From Bradyrhizobium sp. BR13661 (GTDB taxonomy: Bacteria > Pseudomonadota > Alphaproteobacteria > Rhizobiales > Xanthobacteraceae), in the NCBI RefSeq assembly GCF_029892425.1, contig NZ_JARXWB010000022.1, forward strand, positions 1-64,000: DNA of 64,000 nucleotides, in the 5' to 3' direction. The notes beneath the pieces are model-generated. The model worked only from the letters and a program-made list of their open reading frames with translations, had not been told where the DNA came from and made no database searches. Position numbers and translations under genes: made by a program. Shown here piece after piece: positions 45,355 to 55,000 of the stretch; the stretch's first letter is position 1, and every line of letters begins with the position of its first letter.

Positions 45355-45858
45355 ATGGCGGTCATCTTGATCACGGGCGGAGCGCGATCGGGCAAGAGCA
45401 AGCGTGCGGAATCGCGCACGCGCGCCTTTCCCGGGCAGCCCGTCTATGTCGCGACGGCCGAGGCGCTCGATGCGGAGATGGAGGCGCGCATCGGAAAACA
45501 TCGCGCGCGCCGCGGAACCGACTGGATCGAACGCGAGGTGCCGCTCGATCTCGTGCCCGCACTGGTCGCAACCGATGGCGGCGGCGCGCGGCTCGTCGAC
45601 TGCCTGACCCTGTGGCTCTCTAACCTGATGCATGCGGAACGCGACTGGGAGCACGAGGTGAACGCGCTTGCCGCCACCCTGATCAACCTCAAGAACCCGG
45701 TCGTGCTCGTCACCAACGAGGTCGGGCTCGGCATCGTGCCCGACAACGCGCTGGCGCGCAGCTTTCGCGACGCCGCGGGGATCATGAACCAGACCGTCGC
45801 AGCCATTGCCGACGAGGTCGAGTTCGTCGTCGCCGGCCTGCCGATGAAATTGAAATGA
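45355..45858 (+). CDS. cobP: Adenosylcobinamide kinase/guanylyltransferase
   Basis: 167-residue bifunctional enzyme (CobU in Salmonella) that phosphorylates adenosylcobinamide and transfers GMP to it. P-loop LITGGARSGKSKRAE at residues 4-18; the guanylylated histidine region RIGKHRARRG follows near residue 45, then VDCLTLWLSNLM and VTNEVGLGIVPDNALAR. The ATG at 45355 has AGGAG six bases upstream; a TTG codon before it is not needed. Overlaps cobS by 4 nt. Confidence 0.95.
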   Translation: MAVILITGGARSGKSKRAESRTRAFPGQPVYVATAEALDAEMEARIGKHRARRGTDWIEREVPLDLVPALVATDGGGARLVDCLTLWLSNLMHAERDWEHEVNALAATLINLKNPVVLVTNEVGLGIVPDNALARSFRDAAGIMNQTVAAIADEVEFVVAGLPMKLK

Positions 45859-46640
45859 TGCCGCGCACCGACATTCTCAACGACGTCGTCGACGATCTCA
45901 GGATCGCCTCGTCCTTCGTCACGATCGTGCCGGTGGCCTCGTCGAAGCCTGCCGCCGACGGCACCATCGCGCGCGCGACCTGGGCGTTGCCGGTCGCGGG
46001 ATTGCTGGTCGGCCTTGCCGGCGCGGCATCCTATGCGCTCGCGAGCAAACTCGGGCTGACGGCCGGCATCGCCGCCCTGCTCGCGCTCGCCACCACGACG
46101 GCCATCACCGGCGCGCTGCACGAGGACGGGCTTGCCGATACCGCCGATGGTCTCGGCGGCGGCCGAACGCGCGAGCGCAAGCTCGAGATCATGCGCGACA
46201 GCCGGATCGGCAGCTACGGTACTTGCGCGCTGATCCTGTCGTTCGGCCTGCGCTGGAGCGCGCTCGCGGCGATCGCCAGCCCGTGGGCCGTGATGCTGGC
46301 GCTCTGCGCGGCCCATGCCGCCGCCCGCGCGGGCCTGCCCGCATTCATGTCGCTCGTTCCCCCGGCACGGCGTGACGGACTTTCCGCAGGCGCCGGATCA
46401 CCGCCTGGCCGGAGTGTCGCCATCGCCTTCGCTGCCGGAACGCTCGTCCTTGCGCTCACACTCGGGCCGGCCAAGGCGCTGATCGGCCTGGTGCTGCTCT
46501 CGCTCGCCGGGTTGATTTTGGCGCGGCTCGCCATCCGTCAGATCGGCGGACAGACCGGCGACATCCTCGGCGCTTTCGAGCAGGCCGGCGAAATCCTGAT
46601 CCTGCTGGTCGCGGCCGCGTTCCTGCACGGGGGAGGATGA
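45855..46640 (+). CDS. cobS: Adenosylcobinamide-GDP ribazoletransferase (cobalamin synthase)
   Basis: 261-residue polytopic membrane protein (CobV in P. denitrificans) that joins AdoCbi-GDP with alpha-ribazole (phosphate). The metal-binding signature HEDGLADTADGLGGG lies at about residue 92, with RDSRIGSYG after it. About six hydrophobic segments are present. The start codon is inside the cobP stop overlap (ATGA); an ATG directly following is equivalent. Its last bases hold the GGGAGGA ribosome-binding site of bluB. Confidence 0.95.
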   Translation: MMPRTDILNDVVDDLRIASSFVTIVPVASSKPAADGTIARATWALPVAGLLVGLAGAASYALASKLGLTAGIAALLALATTTAITGALHEDGLADTADGLGGGRTRERKLEIMRDSRIGSYGTCALILSFGLRWSALAAIASPWAVMLALCAAHAAARAGLPAFMSLVPPARRDGLSAGAGSPPGRSVAIAFAAGTLVLALTLGPAKALIGLVLLSLAGLILARLAIRQIGGQTGDILGAFEQAGEILILLVAAAFLHGGG

Positions 46641-46643
46641 CTG

Positions 46644-47276
46644 ATGGTCGAGTTCGACGACGCCTTCCGCCGGCAATTGCGCGAGCTGTTCGTGTGGCGG
46701 CGCGACGTGCGCCGTTTTCGCACCGACGCGCTGCCCGCCGGCGCCGTGGAGCGGCTGATCGAGACGGCTTGCCTGTCCCCCTCGGTCGGCCTGAGCCAGC
46801 CGTGGCGCTTCGTCATCGTCGACGACGCTGCGCGGCGCCGCGCCGTGATCGACGACTTCAAGGCATGCAACGCCGATGCGCTGAACTGCTATTCCGGCGA
46901 GCGCGCCGGACGCTATGCAGCGCTGAAGCTCTCCGGGCTCGAACAGGCGCCAGCGCATCTTGCAATCTTCGCCGACAAGGCCGGCGACATCGGCCACGGC
47001 CTCGGCCGCGCGACCATGCCGGAGACAACAGAGTATTCCGTGGTTGCGGCGATCACCGCGATGTGGCTCGCCGCGCGCGCCGACGGCATCGGGCTCGGCT
47101 GGGTCTCGATCCTCAATCCGCAGCGGGTCCACGACGTGCTCGACGTGCCCGCCTCCTGGAAATTCATCGCCTATCTCTGCATCGGCTATCCCGAGGCCGA
47201 GTGCGACCAGCCCGAGCTCGAGCGGGCGAAGTGGGAGCACCGGCGGAGCCCCGACGAATTCACGCTGCGGCGGTAG
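46644..47276 (+). CDS. bluB: 5,6-dimethylbenzimidazole synthase
   Basis: 210-residue nitroreductase-fold flavoenzyme that cleaves FMNH2 with oxygen to form dimethylbenzimidazole, the lower ligand of B12. N-terminal FVWRRDVRRFRTDALP, SVGLSQPWRFV, the ETTEYSVVAAITAMWLAARADG region and GLGWVSIL are typical of BluB and distinguish it from ordinary nitroreductases. The ATG is three bases after the cobS stop. Activity needs oxygen, consistent with the aerobic ring pathway encoded nearby. Confidence 0.93.
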   Translation: MVEFDDAFRRQLRELFVWRRDVRRFRTDALPAGAVERLIETACLSPSVGLSQPWRFVIVDDAARRRAVIDDFKACNADALNCYSGERAGRYAALKLSGLEQAPAHLAIFADKAGDIGHGLGRATMPETTEYSVVAAITAMWLAARADGIGLGWVSILNPQRVHDVLDVPASWKFIAYLCIGYPEAECDQPELERAKWEHRRSPDEFTLRR

Positions 47277-47350
47277 TAAGGTCGCACGCACCATCCTTCG
47301 TCATTGCGAGTTGGGACCGGCGGAGCCGACGCGCACTGAACGAAACTGTC

Positions 47351-49045
47351 CTACGACTTGCTCTTGTCGGCAACGGCTGCCACCGGCACCGCGCTCTGCT
47401 GTTTCTCGAACATCAGCAGCGGGCGGACGATGACGCGGCCATAGGCCTCGTAATGGTGCTGGGTCGCCACCGCATTCTTCAGCGGCGTCGCATAGTTCGC
47501 CTCGAACGTCATGAACTGCGCGTAGGTCCAGGAGAAGCCGACGCCGACCGAGGCCATTTCAGTGACGCCGGGGAATGTGGAATACACCGCGCCCCAGTCG
47601 GTAAAGATGTACGTGTCGAATCCCCGAAGCCATTGCGACCAGTTGTAGTGCAGCTCGGCGTTGAAATAATAGCCGCTGTCGCCGGACGCCGCGTTGGTCG
47701 GATAGCCGCGCACGGTGGTGGGGCCGCCGATCGTGAAGATCTGGTCGCCCGGCAGCAGCTTCTCCTGGGTGTACTGCCAGCTCGCCAGCACGTTCGTGCT
47801 GAAATTGGCGGGACCCGCAGCGCTGGTCGCAATCAGCGTGCCGGTATAAGTGTTGAACGTGCGGTTGTTGCCGAGCACGTGGTCCTGCCATTCGATGTAG
47901 TTCACGGCCGGCGAGACCGTGATCGAATAGGTATTGCCGGAATTGGTCACGGAGACGCCGGCCGTGGCCTTGTCGTAATGGTCGTCGGTCACTGCGACGG
48001 TCGCGAACCGGCTCACCGTCTTGCCCTCGGTCTCGGCGGCGTTCAGCAGGATCAGCCAGTTCTGCGTCACCCAGAGCGGCTGGCTGAAATTGACCGCGGC
48101 CTGGCTCGACCGCCCGGTGACGTCGAGCGCGACGAAGGGACCGTTGATGATCTTGATCTTGCCCTCCGTATAGCTGACGCCGGCGCGTCCGCCCCAGGGG
48201 TTGACCGGAACGCTGTAGGCGACGTTGCCGTTGAGGTTGCCGTCCGAGCGGACGCCGTAGAATGTCAGGCGGTCGTCGACGCCGAACAGACCGTGGCGTT
48301 TATAGAAGGTGCCGCCTTCCCAGCGGCCGGTGTTTTCGGCGCCCTGGTTGTCGACGAACAGCTGCCAGGTGTCGACCGGCGGCTCGATCACCGCGAACTG
48401 GAGATCGGTCAGGCCGAAGTTCGAGCCGGGCTGGAGCAGCGCCTTGATCTGCACGTCGTTGGTCCGGTTGAACCAGATCACGTCGCGATTGAGCTTGGGA
48501 ACGTCGAGAACCTCGCCTTCCGGCTCCTTCACGCGCTGCAGGATGTAGTCAGTGCGGGTCTGCTTGTTGCCCTCGATGGTCGTCTTCTCGAGCCGGCCTT
48601 CGGTCAGCTTGATCTTGACCGTGCCGTCCTTGGGATCCTGATCCGGCAGGGTCGCGATCCCGGTCACGATGCCGCGCTCGGTGTAGATGGCATTGATGTC
48701 GGCGACGATCTGCAACAGCGTCGCGATGTCGACGTTCTTGCCGATATATTTCTTCGCGATCTCGTCGAGCTCGGCCGGCGTGATGAATTTGGATGGCTCG
48801 AATTCGAGCTTGCGCAGGCGGAATTTCGGGCCGCCCGGCTTCAGCAGCGGGGACTTCTCCCTGGGGCCGCCGACCACCGCCGGGCCGTTCAGCTTTGGCG
48901 GCTCGCTCTGTTGCTCAAACTGGCGGCGTTGCCGGTCAACGTCGTTCTGGATCGCGCCGGGATTGATGGAGGGCACCTGCGCGCGCGCAGCAACGATGCT
49001 CGACGCTGCAAGCCCGACCCCCAATGCTGCCCCCAGAACTCGCAT
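47351..49045 (-). CDS. Two-partner secretion outer-membrane transporter (TpsB, ShlB/FhaC/HecB family)
   Basis: 564-residue outer-membrane protein of the Omp85 superfamily that would export the neighbouring exoprotein. A Sec signal peptide (cleavage probably after ARAQ) is followed by a Gln/Pro-rich helix region, two POTRA domains (about 75-225) and a 16-strand barrel. The L6 loop motif TVRGYP (about residue 447) and the FTDWG motif near residue 482 are the TpsB hallmarks. The chain continues about 20 residues beyond the expected terminal strand (ending VADKSKS), which is unusual. The ATG lies 6 bp after the exoprotein stop, and the ribosome-binding site AAGGA overlaps that stop codon. Confidence 0.93.
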   Translation of the reverse strand: MRVLGAALGVGLAASSIVAARAQVPSINPGAIQNDVDRQRRQFEQQSEPPKLNGPAVVGGPREKSPLLKPGGPKFRLRKLEFEPSKFITPAELDEIAKKYIGKNVDIATLLQIVADINAIYTERGIVTGIATLPDQDPKDGTVKIKLTEGRLEKTTIEGNKQTRTDYILQRVKEPEGEVLDVPKLNRDVIWFNRTNDVQIKALLQPGSNFGLTDLQFAVIEPPVDTWQLFVDNQGAENTGRWEGGTFYKRHGLFGVDDRLTFYGVRSDGNLNGNVAYSVPVNPWGGRAGVSYTEGKIKIINGPFVALDVTGRSSQAAVNFSQPLWVTQNWLILLNAAETEGKTVSRFATVAVTDDHYDKATAGVSVTNSGNTYSITVSPAVNYIEWQDHVLGNNRTFNTYTGTLIATSAAGPANFSTNVLASWQYTQEKLLPGDQIFTIGGPTTVRGYPTNAASGDSGYYFNAELHYNWSQWLRGFDTYIFTDWGAVYSTFPGVTEMASVGVGFSWTYAQFMTFEANYATPLKNAVATQHHYEAYGRVIVRPLLMFEKQQSAVPVAAVADKSKS

Positions 49046-49051
49046 CGTTCC

Positions 49052-52000
49052 TTACCACGCCTCCGCAAGACGGCTCATCGCCGGCTTCGCCATGACACCA
49101 ACAGCTGCATCCTTCCAGCCCGGGCGCCCGATGCGCTGGCCGTGGCGACGCAGCTTGCGCATGTCGCTGAGCCCCTCGATGTTGACAGCGGGACCGGTCC
49201 CGATGGTCTCGACCGGGCGCGGCGACAGCAATGCGTCGAGCCGTGCATGGCCGGAGAGGCCGAGCTGGTAGAACGTTCCCCCGCTCTTCTGCGCCAGCCA
49301 GGTGTCGATGCTCTCATAGCCCTCGCCGTCGACCGCGACGTTGCGCATCATGCTGGCGCCCGTGTAGTCGTTGCAGCAGGTGTGGGTCGCTCCGTAATTG
49401 GTCACGGTCGCCGACATGTCGCCGGTGTAGAACACCACATAGGCATTGCTGACGTTGGCGTTGCCGGTCTGGCTCATCGTGAAGACGCCGCCCGGCTGGT
49501 AGAGCTGCAGCGACGGCCAGTTCGTCGGCGCCGGCGAACGGTTGTTCAGCAGCACCTGCTCGGTCGCCGTGGTGAGAATGAGCTGGCCCGGCACATAGCC
49601 GTTCAGGATCGAGACGGCCTGCGCGTCGGTCAGGAAGCTCGCATCCACCACGTTGAACTGGTTGACGATGATGGCGAGCGGATCGATCGACACATTCGCA
49701 GACGTCGCCGTCCCGCCATTGTAGCCGGTGACATTCATGATCAGCGGAATCGGCGGGTTCGAACGGATCTGCTCACCCTTGACGTTGATGGTGTCGGCGG
49801 CGAGGTCGAGCTCCTTGACGACGCTGACGAAGCCGATCGTCAGATCGCCTCGTGAGGACAGCTTGATCGTGCTGCCCCTGAGACGATCCAGCGAGATCGA
49901 GCCGGCCGTATCGAAATGGGTATCGCCGTTGGCGGAGATCGATCCACCACGGAGCGAGCCGGCGGTCGACGTGAGGTTGATATCTCCGGCATCGCCCGGG
50001 ATGCCGGTGGTCGTCAGCTGGGTGAAGACGATGTCGGAAACGGCGTGCAGGTTTTGCGTTCCGCCGCTGACGGCGGTTCCGAGCGTGATGCCGCCAGTGG
50101 TCGCGGTGATGCCGAGCGTGCCGCCGACATTGAGGTTGTCCCAATTGACCACGGTGCCCCGCAGCAGCGCGTTACCCCGCGCCGTGAGATTGTGACCGGT
50201 GTTCGTCAGCGCCGCGATCAGCGTTGCGGAGCCGTTGGCCGAGAGCGAGCCCAGCGTCGTTGCGCCGCCTGACGTCACCGTCTGCGCCAGGATGAAGCCG
50301 TGATCAGCATTGACGCTGATGCTGCCGGCATCGCCGGTGATGCCAGTCGCCGTGAGTGCGTTGAACGTCACGTTGTCATGGGCGTGGATGGTCTGCGTGC
50401 CGCCGCTCTGCGCGGTCTTGAAGCTGATGCTGCCCTGGCTTGCGGTTGCGCCCAGCGTTGTCGCGACGTTGAGCGTGTTCCAGTTGATCGGGCCGCCTGA
50501 AATCAGCAGGCCCGAGCCGTTCGTGGCGGCGAGCGTGTTGCCGGTGATGGTCGTTGCCGCCACCAGCGACGCCGAGCCGTTGGCCGAGACCGCGCCCAGC
50601 GTGGTTGCGCCGCCTGACGTCACCGTCTGCGCCAGAATGAAGCCGTTGTCGGCGGTGACGCTGATGCTGCCGGCATCGCCGGTGATGCCAGTGGCCGTGA
50701 GCGCGTTGAACGTGACGTTGTCATGGGCGTGGATGGTCTCTGTGCCGCCGCTCTGCGCGGTCTTGAAGGTGATGCTGCCCTGGCTTGCCGTCGCATCCAG
50801 TGTCGTCGCGACGTTGAGCGTGTTCCAGTTGATCGGGCCGCCTGACGTGAGCAGGCCCGAGCCGGTCGTGGCCGCAAGCGTATTGCCTGATATGGTCGTG
50901 CCGGCAATCAGCGCCGCCAGGCCGTTGGCCGAGAGCGAGCCGAGCGTCGTTACGCCACCCGAGATCACCGTCTGCGCCAGAATGAAGCCGTTGTCGGCGG
51001 TGACGTTGACGTTGCCGACGTCGCCCGCGACGCCGGTCGTGGCCAGCGCCTTGAACGTGACGTTCCGGTTGGCGTGGATCGTCTGCGAACCGCTGCTGGT
51101 TGCGGTCCCGATCACGATGCTGCCGTTGGCGGTGACGGCGCTGAAGCTGCCGCGCGCGCCCGTCGCCGTGCCCGCGGCCACCTGATCGAGCGTCAGGCCG
51201 CCGGTGCCCAGGATATCGACGCTGCCCTTCACGGCGGACAGCAGCGTCGCCTCGGTGTCGATGAGAGTCTTCACGTAGATGCCGCCAGCGGACGTGCTTG
51301 CCGACAGCAGCGCGGCGCTGAGGGTGAGCCGATCCGTCGCGCTGCCGATGCCGTTCGATGCGCTCAGCGACACTTCGGCGCCAGCGCCGGACGCGACGAA
51401 CTCGGTCTGGCCATCCCCATTGTCGATGATCGCCCCGAGCGAGGCGACGCCGCCGGCGGTCACGATAACAGACGGAGCATTCGCAGCCGCCGCATAGGAC
51501 AGCGACGAATTCAGCTGGCCGATGGTCGCATTGCCTGTGGTCGTCACCGAGATCACACCGGCCGCATCGATGGCCGAATAGGCGCCCATCGAGAGCGTCG
51601 CGGCGGCCAGCGTCACGCCGCTCTGCGAGCTGGCGACAGCCAGCGGCGTCGTGCTGGTGCCGGCGGCGATCATCACCGCGCGGTTGGCGAGCAACTGCAT
51701 CAGGCCGACGCTGCTGACGTCGGCATTGATGGTGAGCGCTCCGATCGGCACGTTCAGCGTCAGCGCTCCGCCTGACGACAGCGTGCCGTAGGTGCCGGTG
51801 GCGCCGACCGTGAGATCGCCCGTCACCGCCAGCAGGCTGAGGTCACCGACAGCCGAGCCGGTGACGGCGCCGGAGATCTGCACCTGCAGCGGCTGGAAGG
51901 TCGAGCCGTTGAAGCTGACGGCGCCGCCGGCGCGCAGATCGAGGTCCGAGCCCACGATATGCTTGGCGGTGCGATCGGTGAACCCGGCTTCGGCATAGAT

Positions 52001-55000
52001 GCTGCCGGTCGCAGCCAGCTGGATCGCACCGCTGGCGGAGATGTTGCCGAGCACGAGGTCACCGGTGGTCTGTTTTACGTAGATGCCCTGGCCGGACGAG
52101 ACCTGGTCGAGATGGTCGGTGGTCGGGCTCGAGAACGCGATCTGGATCGCATTCGCGTTGCCGTTGGGATCGCCTCCGGTCGTGCCGGCACTTCCGACGT
52201 TGCCGTGCTCGGCGATGACAGTCAGATTCGGAATATCGCCGGAGATCACCGCCACGCCGGTCACACCCGCAGAAATGTTGCCGACGGCGTCGAGCTTGAC
52301 GTCACCCCTGACCACACTGATGCCGTTGGCTTGCGCGGCCGCGATCGGGCCGTAGGTGGCAGCCGCGATGCCGCCGAGCACGAGGTTGTTCTTGCTGCCG
52401 AGATAGATCTCCGCCGCCGCCTTGGCCGAGACCGCGGTCGGATTGTCGAGAATGACGAGGCTCTGCTGCGACAGCGTCACATTGTAGGTCACGACGCCGC
52501 TCGTCGGGTCGGTCGAGGACGAGACGACGAGTTGCCCGGGGCCGGCCGATGCGAGCAGGCCCTTCTGGGCAGCCGTGAGCGACGACGCGTTGACACTGGT
52601 GAAGTTGAACGTCTGCGGCGCCGCAAGCTGGCCGACCGAACCGTTCGGCGTGTACAGCATGACCTGGCTGGCCCTGATGTTGGGCACGACGGTGTCGTCG
52701 ATCGGCGGCGGCGGCGCGCCGACGGCCGACGAAGAGACCGTGTAGGCCAGCTGGCTCTGTGTCCACTGCGAGCCCGCAGTGATCATGCCGTAGAGCCTCT
52801 CGGTCGAGGCGAGCGTGTAGGAATAGTTCGCATTGTAGCTGTTCAACGCCGTTTGCAGCGCCGCGTTGGTGGGCATGCGCTGGTTAACGGCGGTCACGCC
52901 CTGGAAGAGGTTCGTGAACAGGTTCGCCGCGAGCGTTCCGCCGAACAATGTCGTGAGCGAATCCGTGAGCTGGCCTGCGCTCTTCACGCCGAGCAGGAAC
53001 TGGTCCCTCTCGAGACGCTGCGTCGCCTCGGTTTGCATATCCGTCGCCGTGACGCGCGTGGGATCGATGCCGAGCTTGGCGGCAACCTGCGCCCGCAGCA
53101 CGGTCAGACCGACCGAGCTGGGATTATAGGTGCACGCGGTGGCGCAGTTGGTGAAGGCGATGTTCTTGAGCTGGAAGTAATCGTTATAGGCCGCGGTCAC
53201 CATCGACTGATAGCTGTTAACCGCTGCCGTGGCTGCGTTGCCGCTGAGCAGGTCGAGGCTGGCCCAGACGTCCGCCAGATGCGCGCTCTGCGCCGAAGTG
53301 AGCCCGCCGGACGTCAGGCCGTTCAGGATGCTGGCATGGTTGCCGTCGGAGGCCGCGGCCTCGAGGAACACAGGCCCGCCGCTCGAGGCGACCGTGCCGA
53401 GCCGCAGGTCGCCCTTCGACTGCACGATATAGGTGCCGGTGACTGACGAACTGTTGAGAATGCCGCCATCCACGCTGCCGTCGGCCAGCGTCGTGCCCGT
53501 TGCCTGGATCACCAGCGGATTGGCCGTCAGCGTGGCAACGCCGCTGCCGTTTACGCTCAGCGTCGCGCCGATGGCGCCGCCAGTTGAATCGATCTCGATG
53601 TTCTTGCCGATCACCACCGGGGTGGTGACGTCGTAGGTCGAGGCCGAGTTGATATCGCCGGTCGCCGCCAGATAGACGCTGCCTTGCGGCGCGTTGCCGT
53701 TGACAGCCGAATTCACCGCCACCCGATTGATCGAGAGCGAGCCGACGGCCGAGATCGCGATGTCGTGGTCGACAGTGCTCGCGGTCAGGGTGCCGCCATA
53801 GACCTGCACCTGCACGGGCGCCCCGCCCGCACCGATCGTGCCGATACCGCCAGGCGCAGTGAGCGTCACGCTGGTGCCTGAGATCAACGGATTGTTGGCA
53901 TTCGCGCCCACGGTGATCGCCGAATTGGCGCCGGTCGCCGCGACCGTCGTGGTGCCCTGCAGATTGTTGATCGGACCGTTGATCACGATGCTCGAGTTTG
54001 AGTTGACCGCAACCGTCGAGGTGCCGCCGCCATTGAACTGGATACCGATCGGGTTGGACGCCTTGACCGTATTGGTCAGGGTCAGCGTGATGTGGTCCCA
54101 GATCTCCTGGTACCAGTCGAAGTGGCCGTCCGCGCCGCAGCACTTGCCGGCGCCCGTGTTGTAGCCGCCGCCGTGATACGAGCCGCCGGCGGTGATGACT
54201 TCCTGGTAATTGGAGCTCTGCAACGCGCCCGTCGGGGCGCCGTTGGCGACCTGCTGGACGTTCTGCACCAGGCTGGTGGTGCGGACCCAGGGACCGGTGA
54301 CGTTGTTGCCGGACGTATATTGCCAGCCGTAGTCGAACTGCGTGGCGCTGGTCGAACGCGCAAGCGTCGCCGTGTCGACCCACTGATAGTACATATTGCT
54401 TTGCGGCTGATATTGCAGACCCGCCGTGCTGCCCACGCCCGTCAGCATGTTCGAGGTGTACTGGCTCGCAGTGACGTTGTTGGCCACATAGGTCGAAACC
54501 TGCTGACCGCCCGGCGCGCTTGGATTGTAGACGTACCACTTCGTCTGCTGCTTGAGCTGGTCGACGATCTCGATGACGCTGTTGGCGCTGACGCCGGTAT
54601 TGATGGTGTTGGTGACGAGCTGGACGCCGGTGGTGTTGTTCACCGTGATGGTGCCGGCGCCGCCATTGATGATGATGTTGCCCTGCGGGACTACGTTGCC
54701 CTGCGAGTCGGCCTGGGTCGAGGTCGAGATGATCTTGCCGTTGAGATAGACATAGCCGCCGGTACCCTGCACCACGCTGTTCAGCAGGATCTGGTCATTG
54801 GCGGCATCGTATTTGGCCGTGACCTGCACGTCGCCGCTGTTCGCCTTCGTCAGATACGGCGTCAGGTCGACATAGTTCCCGTGAAGGGCGGCAGTCTTGT
54901 CCGCGGCCAGGGTCGCGGCGTCGCCCTTGATCGTGTTGATGGCATTCAGGGCGCTGTTGCCGATGTTGACCGAATAGTTGCTGCTCGAGCCGCTCTGGAT

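Noticed and set aside
47277..47350. A short CGTCATTGCGAG sequence between bluB and tpsB as a Bradyrhizobium REP-like element
   Set aside because: The opening bases resemble such elements, but the symmetric second half is missing, so at most it is a remnant.
46637..49855. A 1,072-codon plus-strand open frame spanning bluB, tpsB and the end of the exoprotein gene
   Set aside because: It reads Arg/Val/Asp-rich low-quality sequence without family motifs and is antisense to tpsB. High GC content leaves long stop-free shadow frames; the genes on the other frame have clear motifs and start/stop coupling.
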